From: Pelagovum sp. HNIBRBA483 | GTDB lineage: Bacteria > Pseudomonadota > Alphaproteobacteria > Rhodobacterales > Rhodobacteraceae | Assembly (NCBI RefSeq): GCF_040931995.1 | Contig: NZ_CP162412.1 | Coordinates: forward strand, 62,001-126,000 | Length of the DNA: 64,000 bases | Reading direction: 5' to 3' | Part shown: in pieces, positions 55,625 through 64,000 of the stretch | How the letters are laid out: each line of letters starts with the position of its first letter | Numbering within the stretch: the first letter of the stretch is position 1 | The notes under the pieces: generated by a model | What the model saw: the letters and a program-made list of their open reading frames with translations, nothing else | Database searches by the model: none | Told to the model about the DNA's origin: nothing | Made by a program: the position numbers and the translations under genes

Positions 55625-57670
55625 ATGTCAAAAGATCCCCTTCTCCAGCCTTATCAGCTTAAGCATCTGACGCTTCGCAACCGGATCATGACCACCAGCC
55701 ATGAACCTGCTTATCCCGAAGATGGGATGCCAAAAGAACGCTACGCGGCCTATCATGCAGAACGTGCGAAAGCGGGTATCGCGCTTGCGATGACCGCAGG
55801 ATCAGCGGCCGTGTCGAAGGACAGCCCGCCCGTTTTCAACAATATTCTGGCTTACAAGGATGAAGTGGTGCCTTGGATCAGGCACCTGACCGATGCCTGC
55901 CATGAGCATGGCGCTGCCGTGATGATCCAGTTGACGCATTTGGGACGGCGGACTCGCTGGGACAAGGGGTCGTGGCTGCCATCGGTATCCTCGACCAAAC
56001 ATCGTGAGCCGGCGCATCGGGCCTTCCCCAAGCGCGCGGAGGCGTGGGATATTGCGCGGATCATCGCCGACTTTGCCGACGCCGCGGAACGGATGAAGGC
56101 AGGTGGCATGGATGGGGTTGAGATCATCGCTCACGGTCATTTGCTGGATCAGTTCATGTCGCCACTGACCAACGAGCTGAACGGCCCCTATGGCGGCGAC
56201 AGTGTGGAGGCTCGCGCCCAGATGACGGTCGACGTGTTGCGAGCCGTGCGTGAGCGGGTTGGCGATGATTTCATCCTGAGCCTCAGGATGGGGGCCGACG
56301 AAAAGGAGAGCGGCGGGATCACGGCTGAAGAGGGCGTGCTTCTGGCACGGCACATTCAGAGCTTTGGCCTTGTCGACGTGTTCAACATCAACGGCGGGCG
56401 AATCCATACGGACCCAGCGATGACCGACATGATCCCTGTGCAGGGCATGGCGAGCGCACCGCATCTGGGCCTTGCCGGTGCTGTTCGCGCGGCAACCGGC
56501 ATGCCGGTGTTTCATGCCTCACGGCTACCGGATGTGGCGACAGCGCGGCATGCGGTTGCGTCCGGCCAACTTGATATGGTGGGGATGACCCGCGCGCATA
56601 TGGCCGACCCGCATATCGTGAAGAAGATCATCGAAGGCCGCGAGGATGACATCCGCCCCTGCGTTGGCGCGACCTACTGCCTCGACCGGATTTACGGCGC
56701 GGGCGAGGCGCTGTGCATCCACAACGCGGCGACGGGGCGTGAGCTAACCATGCCGCATGAGGTAGCGCCCGCAACGACGCAAAAGAAGGTTGTCATCGTG
56801 GGTGCCGGCCCTGCAGGGCTGGAAGCTGCCCGCGTCGCGGCGGAGCGTGGCCACAGTGTGACGGTCTTCGAAGCGCAACCGGAGCCAGGCGGGCAGGTGC
56901 GGCTCACCGCGCTGAACGCACGGCGGCGCGAGATGATCTCGATCATCGACTGGCGCATGGCGCAATGCGCGGCGCGAGATGTGGAGTTCCGGTTCAACAC
57001 ATGGGCCGAGGCGGAGGACGTGACCGCCCTAAAACCTGATGTGGTGATCGTCGCCACGGGCGGGCTGCCGAATACGGAATTGTACGAGAGCAGCGGAGAG
57101 CAGAGCAACGTGATCTCGGCTTGGGATTTGATCTCGGGCGATGCGAAACCGGGGCAGGATGTGCTGATCTATGACGAAAGCGGCGACCATCCGGGCCTGA
57201 TGGCAGCAGAGGAGGCTGCGGGCGCGGGCGCGAAGGTGGAAGTGATGACGCCGGACCGGACCTTTGCACCGGAAATCATGGCGATGAACCTCGTGCCATA
57301 TATGCGGGCCTTGCAGGATAAGGATGTGACCTTCACCGTGACCCGTCGCCTGAAAGATGTGGCAAAGGATGGCAACCGCCTCAAAGCCACGATCGGTACG
57401 GATTATGGCGGTGCGACATATGACAAGACCTATGATCAGATCGTGGTAAACTATGGGACGTTACCGTTGGATGATCTCTATTTCGACCTGAAGCCGCTGT
57501 CTTCCAACGGGGGGGAGGTGGATCACGATGCCCTGATTGACGGCCAACCGCAGACCATCGTGCGGAACGCGGAAAACACTTTCCAGCTTTTCCGCATCGG
57601 GGATGCAGTTAGCGCGCGCAACACCCATGCCGCGATCTATGATGCGCTGCGGCTGATGAAGGACATCTAA
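55625..57670 (+). CDS. NADH:flavin oxidoreductase, N-methylproline demethylase-like
   Basis: This 681-residue protein is built like 2,4-dienoyl-CoA reductase. It has an Old Yellow Enzyme TIM barrel (residues about 1-340: [53 protein letters not shown]), an iron-sulfur linker and a dinucleotide-binding half ([20 protein letters not shown]). The linker reads C346-x5-C352-x11-C364 ([20 protein letters not shown]). One Cys of the usual CxxCxxxC-x11-C set is missing, a form I associate with N-methylproline/betaine demethylases. AGGAG precedes ATG 55625. Confidence 0.82.
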   Translation: MSKDPLLQPYQLKHLTLRNRIMTTSHEPAYPEDGMPKERYAAYHAERAKAGIALAMTAGSAAVSKDSPPVFNNILAYKDEVVPWIRHLTDACHEHGAAVMIQLTHLGRRTRWDKGSWLPSVSSTKHREPAHRAFPKRAEAWDIARIIADFADAAERMKAGGMDGVEIIAHGHLLDQFMSPLTNELNGPYGGDSVEARAQMTVDVLRAVRERVGDDFILSLRMGADEKESGGITAEEGVLLARHIQSFGLVDVFNINGGRIHTDPAMTDMIPVQGMASAPHLGLAGAVRAATGMPVFHASRLPDVATARHAVASGQLDMVGMTRAHMADPHIVKKIIEGREDDIRPCVGATYCLDRIYGAGEALCIHNAATGRELTMPHEVAPATTQKKVVIVGAGPAGLEAARVAAERGHSVTVFEAQPEPGGQVRLTALNARRREMISIIDWRMAQCAARDVEFRFNTWAEAEDVTALKPDVVIVATGGLPNTELYESSGEQSNVISAWDLISGDAKPGQDVLIYDESGDHPGLMAAEEAAGAGAKVEVMTPDRTFAPEIMAMNLVPYMRALQDKDVTFTVTRRLKDVAKDGNRLKATIGTDYGGATYDKTYDQIVVNYGTLPLDDLYFDLKPLSSNGGEVDHDALIDGQPQTIVRNAENTFQLFRIGDAVSARNTHAAIYDALRLMKDI

Positions 57671-57671
57671 G

Positions 57672-58700
57672 ATGCGGTCGAGCAAGACGATCCACGTTAT
57701 CTCTGCCCATGCCGAGGGCGAGGTTGGCGATGTGATCGTAGGCGGTGTATTGCCCCCGCCCGGCAATACGATCTGGGAGCAGAGCCGCTGGATCGCGCGG
57801 GATGGCACCTTGCGTAATTTCGTCCTCAACGAACCGCGTGGCGGGGTGTTCCGGCATGTCAATCTGTTGGTGCCGCCAAAGCACCCCGATGCCCAAGCCG
57901 CGTGGATCATCATGGAGCCGGAGGACACGCCGCCGATGTCGGGTTCCAACTCCATTTGCGTTGCGACGGTGCTGCTGGATGGCGGCCTGATCCCGATGCA
58001 GGAACCGGAAACGCATATGACGCTTGAAGCACCCGGCGGGCTGGTGCGGGTGCGGGCGGAATGCCGGAATGGCAAGGCCGAGCGTATCCATGTGCAGAAC
58101 GTCCCCTCATTCGCTGCTGATCTGGACTGCAAGCTGGAAGTAGAAGGGCTGGGAACACTGACCGTCGATACAGCCTATGGCGGGGACAGTTTTGTGGTGG
58201 TCGATGCGGAGGCTTTGGGATTTTCACTCACTGAAACCGAGGCGCATGACATTGCTAAGCTGGGGGTCAGGATCACCAATGCCGCCAATGCGCAACTGGG
58301 CTTTACCCACCCAGAAAACCCTGACTGGAGGCATATTTCGTTTTGTCTGTTTGCCGGACCGCTGCGCGAGGGCGCGGACGGGCTGGAGGCGGGCGCGGCA
58401 GTGGCGATCCAACCCGGCAAGGTGGACCGCTCACCGACAGGCACAGCCCTTTCCGCGCGGATGGCGCTATTGCATGCGCGGGGCGTGATGCGCGTGGGCG
58501 ACCGCCTCACGGCACGCTCGGTGATCGGGTCGACCTTTTCGGGCGTTATCGTAGGAGAAACCACGGTGGGCGGGACGCCAGCGATTGTCCCCGAAATCTC
58601 GGGCCGTGGGTGGATCACCGGCGTGCATCAACACATGCTGGACCCTTCCGATCCGTGGCCGGAGGGCTACCGGCTGTCGGATACCTGGGGCGCGAAGTGA
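57672..58700 (+). CDS. Proline racemase-family protein with Ser/Thr in place of catalytic Cys
   Basis: This 342-residue protein has the two-domain diaminopimelate-epimerase-like fold: [30 protein letters not shown] and [14 protein letters not shown]. Proline racemases use Cys in MCGHGT and DRSPCGT; here these read MSGSNS (Ser90) and DRSPTGT (Thr256). Known relatives with one Cys replaced are dehydratases or epimerases of hydroxyprolines. Both positions being replaced makes a simple racemase unlikely. It lies one base after the first OYE gene and 19 before the second, so it probably acts on a proline derivative in that pathway. Confidence 0.83.
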   Translation: MRSSKTIHVISAHAEGEVGDVIVGGVLPPPGNTIWEQSRWIARDGTLRNFVLNEPRGGVFRHVNLLVPPKHPDAQAAWIIMEPEDTPPMSGSNSICVATVLLDGGLIPMQEPETHMTLEAPGGLVRVRAECRNGKAERIHVQNVPSFAADLDCKLEVEGLGTLTVDTAYGGDSFVVVDAEALGFSLTETEAHDIAKLGVRITNAANAQLGFTHPENPDWRHISFCLFAGPLREGADGLEAGAAVAIQPGKVDRSPTGTALSARMALLHARGVMRVGDRLTARSVIGSTFSGVIVGETTVGGTPAIVPEISGRGWITGVHQHMLDPSDPWPEGYRLSDTWGAK

Positions 58701-58719
58701 ACGGATTGGAGACTTTAGA

Positions 58720-60711
58720 ATGACCCTCAAACACGTCTTCGCCCCGCTCACGCTGCGCCACAAAACCCTTCGGAACCGGATCGTATTTGGCGCACACACG
58801 ACCAATATGGCAACGGACGGCCTGCCCGGTGACCGGCATCTGGGGTATTACCTCGAACGCGCCATCGGCGGGGCGGCGATGATCGTGGTGGAGCCGATGC
58901 CGGTGCATGCGGCGGCCGTGCTGACGCGCGGCAATTTCCGCCATTCGAGCGATGATGTGATCCCGCATTTTGCCCGCATCACCAAGGCCTGTCAGGACGA
59001 AGGCGCGGTGATGATCCAGCAGCTCTACCATGTTGGCGCGCATGGCGATTGGGATAACAGCTGGCATGCGAACTGGTCCCCTTCGGGCGGGCCGAGCTAC
59101 CACGACAATGACGGCAGCCGCGCGATGTCTGCCGACGAAATCGAAGAGACGATCGACGCCTTTGTGCAGGCCGCGATCCGGTGCCAGAAATCCGGCTTTG
59201 ACGGGGTGGAGATCTGGGCCGCTTATAACTGCCTGTTGGATCAGTTCTGGGCGCCTTTCTCGAACCAACGGGAGGACGCATGGGGCGGCAGCCTTGAGAA
59301 CCGGACCCGTTTTTCGCGCGAGATCATGCGGCGGGTGCGCGCGGCCTGTGGTGACGATTTCATCATTGGGCTGTCCGTCTCTGATGACCCCACTACGGGC
59401 GTTTTCCCGACCCGCGACGAAATGGTCGAGATCGTTGCACTTCATGATGCCGAAGGGCTGATGGACTATGTGACCGTCGGGGCGGGCAGTTATGTGGATT
59501 TCCAAAAGATCATCCCAAGCTTCCAATACCCCGAAAACCTTGGTGCCGACCTTGCCCAGCGCCTGAGGGAAGTAAAGCTGAGCGCGTTCGTGACCGCCGA
59601 GGCCAATATCCGGACGCCGGAAAATGCCAATACGGTGCTGGGGGCGGGACAGGCGGATCTGGTGTCGATCGTGCGGGGGCAGATCGCCGACCCGCATATG
59701 GTGCGGAAAGCGGAAGCGGGGCGGCTTGAGGATATTCGCGGTTGCCTGTCTTGCAATCAGCAATGTTGGGGGCGGCGCGGGCGCGACTATTACATCTCCT
59801 GCCTGATCAACCCATCCGTGGGTCACGAGTTCGAATGGGGCGGGGATCGCTTTACGGCCTCCCCTGCCCCGAAATCTGTGCTGGTGGTTGGCGGTGGGCC
59901 TGCGGGGCTTGAAGCCGCGCGGGTCGCGGCGGAATGCGGACATCGTGTTATCCTCACCGAAGCGGCGCCCGAGTTGGGCGGCCAGTTCAGGCTGGCGGGA
60001 TTGCAGCCGCGGCGCGCCCAAATCACCGATCTGATTGCATGGTACGCGCGGCAACTGACCAAACTGGGCGTCGAGATCCGGTTTAACTGCTACATGGATG
60101 CGGATGATATCGTGGATATTGGCGCTGACCTGGTGCTACTCGCGACCGGCTCGCTACCAACTGGGACGGGCTTCCAAAAGGCACTGCCGCAGGTGGGTGA
60201 ATTGCCCGGCATCGACAGCGGCAACGTGTGGTCAACCGAAGATGTCATGGGCCGTGCTGCCCGTTTGGGCACGCATGTGCTGATCCTCGATGAAGGCGGC
60301 CACTGGAAGGGGATCGGTACAGCGTGGCACTTGGCCGAGGCGGGCCATCAAGTGACCATAGTGACCCCTGACGCGATGATTGCCCGCGATCTGGTGCGCA
60401 GCGCGACTGATTTCAGTGCGCGGCAGACATTGGCCAAGCTGGGGGTGACTTTCATAACGGAAAGCGCCCTGACCCGTTGGTCCAAGGGGGGTGCTCGGTG
60501 TGTTTCGCTGCTGACCGGCGAGGAGGCTGACATCGCGGCTGACTCGCTGGTGCTGGCAACGGGGAACCGGACCGATACGACGCTGTTGGAAGAGCTGCGT
60601 GAACGTGGCGTTAACGTGCAGCCGATCGGAGACGCGGCAGCCCCGCGCCTCGCCGCGGCGGCAATTCGTGATGGGCGAGAGGCCGTGCTGAAGCTGTGCC
60701 AAACGCACTGA
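58720..60711 (+). CDS. NADH:flavin oxidoreductase / dienoyl-CoA reductase-like protein
   Basis: This 663-residue second OYE-type flavoenzyme has the barrel part with TLRNRIVFGAHTTNM, IQQLYHVGAHGDW and DGVEIWAAYNCLLDQFWAPF. The complete [4Fe-4S] motif is C342-x2-C345-x3-C349-x11-C361 (CLSCNQQCWGRRGRDYYISC). The FAD/NAD half begins [17 protein letters not shown]. It resembles the tri-/dimethylamine dehydrogenase and FadH group. GGAG precedes the start. With the first OYE and the racemase-like gene it forms a three-gene operon. Confidence 0.84.
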   Translation: MTLKHVFAPLTLRHKTLRNRIVFGAHTTNMATDGLPGDRHLGYYLERAIGGAAMIVVEPMPVHAAAVLTRGNFRHSSDDVIPHFARITKACQDEGAVMIQQLYHVGAHGDWDNSWHANWSPSGGPSYHDNDGSRAMSADEIEETIDAFVQAAIRCQKSGFDGVEIWAAYNCLLDQFWAPFSNQREDAWGGSLENRTRFSREIMRRVRAACGDDFIIGLSVSDDPTTGVFPTRDEMVEIVALHDAEGLMDYVTVGAGSYVDFQKIIPSFQYPENLGADLAQRLREVKLSAFVTAEANIRTPENANTVLGAGQADLVSIVRGQIADPHMVRKAEAGRLEDIRGCLSCNQQCWGRRGRDYYISCLINPSVGHEFEWGGDRFTASPAPKSVLVVGGGPAGLEAARVAAECGHRVILTEAAPELGGQFRLAGLQPRRAQITDLIAWYARQLTKLGVEIRFNCYMDADDIVDIGADLVLLATGSLPTGTGFQKALPQVGELPGIDSGNVWSTEDVMGRAARLGTHVLILDEGGHWKGIGTAWHLAEAGHQVTIVTPDAMIARDLVRSATDFSARQTLAKLGVTFITESALTRWSKGGARCVSLLTGEEADIAADSLVLATGNRTDTTLLEELRERGVNVQPIGDAAAPRLAAAAIRDGREAVLKLCQTH

Positions 60712-60809
60712 AGCGCGTAACTAGCGGCACATATTATGACGGAATCACAAAGGGGTAGCGCGAATCCGCTATAAGCCGTGACCCGAAAAGGTGCGCGCTG
60801 TTATCGACG

Positions 60810-60830
60810 CAGCTCGATTTGATCGAGCTG
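60810..60830. terminator. Hairpin between the OYE operon and the sugar ABC operon
   Basis: CAGCTCGA and TCGAGCTG form an 8-bp stem with a 5-base loop, extendable by TCGA/TCGA with a bulge, between convergent genes. There is no T-run. Confidence 0.5.
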
Positions 60831-60838
60831 TCGACCTG

Positions 60839-61930
60839 TTAATGAGGGTCGGACCCCGCCGCTGGTAGCTCGTCAAACAGATGTGCTTGATTGGGATCGA
60901 AGTCCAATCCGATTGCATTGCCGAGCGCAAAGATTTGATCCTCTGCAAAAGCGGCAATCGCCTTTGTGCCGTCGCGCAGCGTGATATCCACCACCGTCTC
61001 GGCCCCCAGCCGTTCGGTCAGGGAGACGCTTCCGTGGAGCATGCCCTGTGCGTCCGACGTCGGGCGCAGGTATTGCGGTCGAATGCCAAGCGTTGCCTTG
61101 GTCCCCGGCCTAATGTCCCGCCCTTTGGTCGCAACGGTAATGGGATCGAGCGCAGGCGCCGATACGGTCGCCATATCGCCATCGACCGACAATACATCGA
61201 CGACAAAAAAGTTCATCGACGGCGCACCGAGGAAACCGGCAACGAAGAGGTTCGCTGGCGAATGGTAGAGCTCCATCGGCGCACCGGCCTGCATGACTTC
61301 GCCGTCTTTCAGCACGACGATCTTGTCCGCCAGAGTCATGGCCTCGACCTGATCATGGGTGACATAGATCATCGTCGCATCGAGCTGCTTATGCAGTTTG
61401 CCGATCTCCATCCGCATGTCCATTCGCAAGGCTGCGTCGAGGTTCGACAAAGGCTCGTCGAATAGGAACACATCCGGCTGGCGCGTAATCGCCCGCCCGA
61501 TGGCCACGCGCTGCCGCTGCCCGCCTGAAAGCTGGCTCGGCCGCCGGTCCAGCAGATGTTCCATCTGCAAAATTCGCGCGGCTTCCGCGATCTTCGCCGC
61601 CTTCTCCTCCTTGGGAACCTTGGCAATCGTCAACCCGAATCCGATGTTCTCCCGCACCGTCATATGCGGAAAAATCGCGTAAGACTGAAAGACCATCGCC
61701 ACGCCGCGATCCTTTGGTTGGATCTGGTTCACCCGCCGGTCGCCAATGTACATGTCGCCGCCGGAGATATCCTCCAGCCCTGCGATCATCCGCAGCAAAG
61801 TGGACTTTCCGCAGCCAGACGGGCCAACGAAAACCGTGAATTCACCGTCTTTGATCTCTAGATCGACGCCCTTGATGACATCGACATCCCCAAAGCTCTT
61901 GGAAATATTTTTAAGAACAACGTCAGCCAT
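60839..61930 (-). CDS. Sugar ABC transporter ATP-binding protein (UgpC/MalK type)
   Basis: This 363-residue ATPase has Walker [10 protein letters not shown], the signature [15 protein letters not shown], the canonical [16 protein letters not shown] and the switch His [10 protein letters not shown]. The C-terminal regulatory TOBE domain (LGIRPQYLRPTSD) is present. It starts two bases after the GH32-like stop. It serves the permease pair at the end of the window. It is clearly separate from the other ATPase (48356-49426). Confidence 0.92.
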   Translation of the reverse strand: MADVVLKNISKSFGDVDVIKGVDLEIKDGEFTVFVGPSGCGKSTLLRMIAGLEDISGGDMYIGDRRVNQIQPKDRGVAMVFQSYAIFPHMTVRENIGFGLTIAKVPKEEKAAKIAEAARILQMEHLLDRRPSQLSGGQRQRVAIGRAITRQPDVFLFDEPLSNLDAALRMDMRMEIGKLHKQLDATMIYVTHDQVEAMTLADKIVVLKDGEVMQAGAPMELYHSPANLFVAGFLGAPSMNFFVVDVLSVDGDMATVSAPALDPITVATKGRDIRPGTKATLGIRPQYLRPTSDAQGMLHGSVSLTERLGAETVVDITLRDGTKAIAAFAEDQIFALGNAIGLDFDPNQAHLFDELPAAGSDPH

Positions 61931-61932
61931 GA

Positions 61933-62925
61933 TTATTCCGCAGCCTTCTCTTGCTTGCGGACGGTAAGAAGCCCGTCCGCATCGCTCTCGACCAGTTCCG
62001 GATCCATGATCTGGCCAACAAATTGCGCCTTGCCGCGATCCTCGAACCCTAAGATGAACATCGCGCCATCATGCTCGATGATGCGCGCCGCATACCGACG
62101 GCAGGGCATATCACCATCGAGAAACGCACCCGGGGCGATCTGCCACGGGCCGCGCGGATCATCCGCGATGAGGTAATGCGTGCCTGTTACCGCCGGCCCC
62201 GGATGCGACGCGGCGTATCCGGCCGACCAATGCATCGCGTCATTGCAAAACAGGCAATACCAGCGGCCGTTCCGCTCGAATACTTGCGGGACTTCCAACT
62301 GTCCGAACCCGCCCACAAAGACAGGCGGCTGCAATTCCCATGTGATCAGGTCATCCGAAGTCGCAAAACCGACGGCTCCGCCCTCGTTCGGATCTGCCAC
62401 ACCGGGTACGCGGGCGGTGAAATACATCAGCCAGCCATCGCCGTTGGGGTCACGCATCACCCAAGGATCACGCATCGCCCGATCATGCCAGAAGCCGACC
62501 TGATGCTCCGCTTCATAGTGCTGCGCAGCCGGTCCTACGAGATCGAGGCACAGCCCGTCGCCCACGCGCTCCCAGTTGTGCATATCGGTCGAGGTGGCAT
62601 GACCCACACGCTGGTAGAGCGCATTCTCGGCTGCCGAGGTGCCAGTATAGAACAGGTGCCAAAGCCCGTCATCATCGCGGACGACTGAGCCGGTCCACGT
62701 CGTCTTGTCATCCCATGCAGGCCCAGTGGACGGCGCGAATGTCGTTCCAAGGTGCTCCCAGTTGACCAGATCATGACTGACCGCATGGCCCTGCGTCACG
62801 TTCATGTGCCGTGCATCGGGGTCGCCAAGGGATTTGTCAGCCTGCAAAAAGTAGCCATGCCACTTTTCTCCGTCATGGGCGTACCAGCTGTCCCAGATCC
62901 ATTTCTTTTCGAGTGCGATGACCAT
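61933..62925 (-). CDS. GH32-like glycoside hydrolase (beta-fructosidase type)
   Basis: This 330-residue five-bladed beta-propeller has GH-J clan landmarks. There is a nucleophile-type Asp in WIWDSWYAHDGEKWHG, sugar-binding SHDLVNWEHLGTTFAP, the RDP motif in AMRDPWVMRDPNGDGW and an acid/base-type Glu in FGQLEVPQVFERNG. No signal peptide is seen, so it probably acts on an imported oligosaccharide. It sits seven bases after a permease gene and two before the ATPase, and the substrate may be a sucrose- or fructoside-like sugar. Confidence 0.75.
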   Translation of the reverse strand: MVIALEKKWIWDSWYAHDGEKWHGYFLQADKSLGDPDARHMNVTQGHAVSHDLVNWEHLGTTFAPSTGPAWDDKTTWTGSVVRDDDGLWHLFYTGTSAAENALYQRVGHATSTDMHNWERVGDGLCLDLVGPAAQHYEAEHQVGFWHDRAMRDPWVMRDPNGDGWLMYFTARVPGVADPNEGGAVGFATSDDLITWELQPPVFVGGFGQLEVPQVFERNGRWYCLFCNDAMHWSAGYAASHPGPAVTGTHYLIADDPRGPWQIAPGAFLDGDMPCRRYAARIIEHDGAMFILGFEDRGKAQFVGQIMDPELVESDADGLLTVRKQEKAAE

Positions 62926-62932
62926 TTTGTTT

Positions 62933-63808
62933 TTATCCTTTCACACCTGTCGAGGCGATGGAGGCGATAAACGCGCGTTGGAGGAAGAGGTAGAAAACCA
63001 GAACCGGAACCGTAATCATGCTCAGGTAGGCCATGATTTCACCCCAAGCGGTGTTCAACTGGAAGAAATACTGAAGCCCCACAAGCACCGGACGGTAGCC
63101 TTCCTCCTGCACCACCATCAGCGGCCAGAGGTATTGGTTGTACATCACGAGGAACTTCAGGATGGCAGCGGTGGCGATGATCGGCCCCGAAAGCGGCATC
63201 AGCACTTTCGCGTACACGGTCCACCAGCTCGCGCCTTCGACCCGTGCTGCCTCAATGAGGTCTTTCGGCAGATCACGGAAATACTGCACGAAGAGGAAGA
63301 TCGTCAGCCCATCCGCTACGAAAGGGATGATCTGTACGCGGTAGCTGTTCAGCCAGCCGATTTCGAAGCCTTCCATGCCGACCCAAGGCAATTTGGACGC
63401 CATCAGCAAGAGCGGCACGGCGATTGTCTCAAAGGGCACCGTCAAGGTTGCCAGAATAGCCGACAGCACGAACGCCTTCCCGCGCCAGTCCAAAATCGCG
63501 ATGGAGAATCCGGCCAGTGAGCAGAGAAACAGCGACAGGATCACCGTTGTCCCCGTCACCAAAAGACTGTTCATCACGAACAAGCCGACCGGCGCCCGCT
63601 TGAAGGCCATCACATAATTATCAAAGCTGATATCCCCGACCGGCAGGAACGCCCGCAAGCTGCCGCTATCGACGAGCAGCTGTTGGCTCGGCTTAAGCGA
63701 GGACATCAACATAAAGATCAGCGGAAAGATAAACAGCGCCGCGATCAGGGTCAGGACAAGGTAGCGGACAGCGAGCCGCAGACGATGATTGTCAGCTTGG
63801 ATGGCCAT
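62933..63808 (-). CDS. Sugar ABC transporter inner-membrane permease (UgpE/AraQ type)
   Basis: This 291-residue permease has six helices. The EAA loop is intact: LPKDLIEAARVEGASWWTVY. The usual C-terminal region VLVGLQYFFQLNTAWGE follows. It starts at ATG 63808, overlapping the preceding permease stop by one base (TAATG). This intact example shows what the damaged permease at 50353-51097 has lost. Confidence 0.92.
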   Translation of the reverse strand: MAIQADNHRLRLAVRYLVLTLIAALFIFPLIFMLMSSLKPSQQLLVDSGSLRAFLPVGDISFDNYVMAFKRAPVGLFVMNSLLVTGTTVILSLFLCSLAGFSIAILDWRGKAFVLSAILATLTVPFETIAVPLLLMASKLPWVGMEGFEIGWLNSYRVQIIPFVADGLTIFLFVQYFRDLPKDLIEAARVEGASWWTVYAKVLMPLSGPIIATAAILKFLVMYNQYLWPLMVVQEEGYRPVLVGLQYFFQLNTAWGEIMAYLSMITVPVLVFYLFLQRAFIASIASTGVKG

Positions 63809-64000
63809 TATGAACGCTCCCGCGTCAGGTATCTTTGGATCAACGAAATACTGAGGACGATGAGGAACAGCAGCACCGAAATCGCGGAACCACCCGAGAT
63901 GTCCTGTTTTCCGTAACCGCGCTCAATGGCCTGAAAGACGATTGTCTGCGTACTATCGAGCGGGCCGCCGTTGGTCATGACATCGACCTGCGCGAACAGC
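63808..64000 (-). CDS. Sugar ABC transporter permease, C-terminal part
   Basis: The frame runs off the window and ends at TAA 63808-63810. The visible 63 residues include FAQVDVMTNGGPLDSTQTIV, FQAIERGYGKQD and SGGSAISVLLFLIVLSISLI. This is the conserved end of UgpA/MalF-type permeases. The rest of the operon, including a binding protein, is expected beyond the window. Confidence 0.88.
   Translation of the reverse strand, partial: LFAQVDVMTNGGPLDSTQTIVFQAIERGYGKQDISGGSAISVLLFLIVLSISLIQRYLTRERS

Noticed and set aside
58615-60054. Minus-strand frame of 479 codons opposite the second OYE gene
   Set aside because: Composition is His/Arg-rich and without motifs; the plus strand has the full OYE and Fe-S pattern.
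1-64000. tRNA or rRNA genes, insertion sequences, prophage
   Set aside because: No cloverleaf-like segments, rRNA motifs, transposase genes or flanking inverted repeats with target duplications were recognised by eye.

Overview
The window is GC-rich, densely packed alphaproteobacterial chromosome. It looks like a Rhodobacteraceae (Roseobacter/Paracoccus-type) organism. The pointers are the petABC cytochrome bc1 operon, a cytochrome c2, the petP/petR regulator pair known from Rhodobacter, the run histone-deacetylase-like - xseB - ispA - dxs, a lateral-type flagellar block without chemotaxis genes, many ABC and TRAP transporters, and a GcvT-family protein that closely resembles the DMSP demethylase DmdA. 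I saw no rRNA, tRNA, CRISPR array, insertion sequence or prophage.

Layout. 1-2.3 kb: end of petA, petB, petC and a terminator. 2.3-5.65 kb (minus): thiBPQ thiamine uptake under a TPP riboswitch. 5.7-7.8 kb: aroC and an AEC carrier. 7.8-9.9 kb (minus): a CcdA/thioredoxin pair (a split DsbD-like relay) and an EamA exporter. 9.9-14.3 kb: HU, AMP nucleosidase, a class II aldolase-like protein, a methyltransferase and an epimerase-like protein. 14.3-18.9 kb (minus): isoprenoid operon. 19-21.2 kb: petR/petP, divergent from ilvE. 22.2-28 kb (minus): motB-flgE-flgK-flgL-flgI. 28-32 kb (minus): hyuA-like, thuA, thuB. 32.1-38.5 kb (minus): TRAP transporter with amidase, a 53-residue membrane protein, a 2-hydroxyacid dehydrogenase and a CDP-alcohol phosphatidyltransferase. 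38.8-40 kb: idi and cytochrome c2. 40.2-44.7 kb: four secreted or lipid-anchored proteins of unknown role, each followed by its own hairpin. 44.8-45.9 kb: DmdA-like gene. 46-54.7 kb (minus): a polyol/pentitol ABC and catabolic operon. 54.8-60.7 kb: TetR regulator and three enzymes resembling N-methylproline/betaine catabolism. 60.8-64 kb (minus): a second sugar ABC operon with a GH32-like hydrolase, running off the end.

The most notable features are these. (1) The polyol operon appears to be decaying. The LacI repressor has an in-frame amber codon, the solute-binding protein a late frameshift, and one permease a deletion that removes the EAA loop; the ATPase has a proline next to Walker B. 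The catabolic enzymes stay intact. (2) The OYE / proline-racemase-like / OYE cluster has a racemase homologue in which both catalytic cysteines are replaced (Ser90, Thr256). Its first OYE has a degenerate iron-sulfur motif. (3) There is a four-gene secreted-protein island of unknown function. (4) Four 11-bp phased tandem repeats lie between idi and cytochrome c2. Function calls come from reading conserved motifs by eye; no database search was run.
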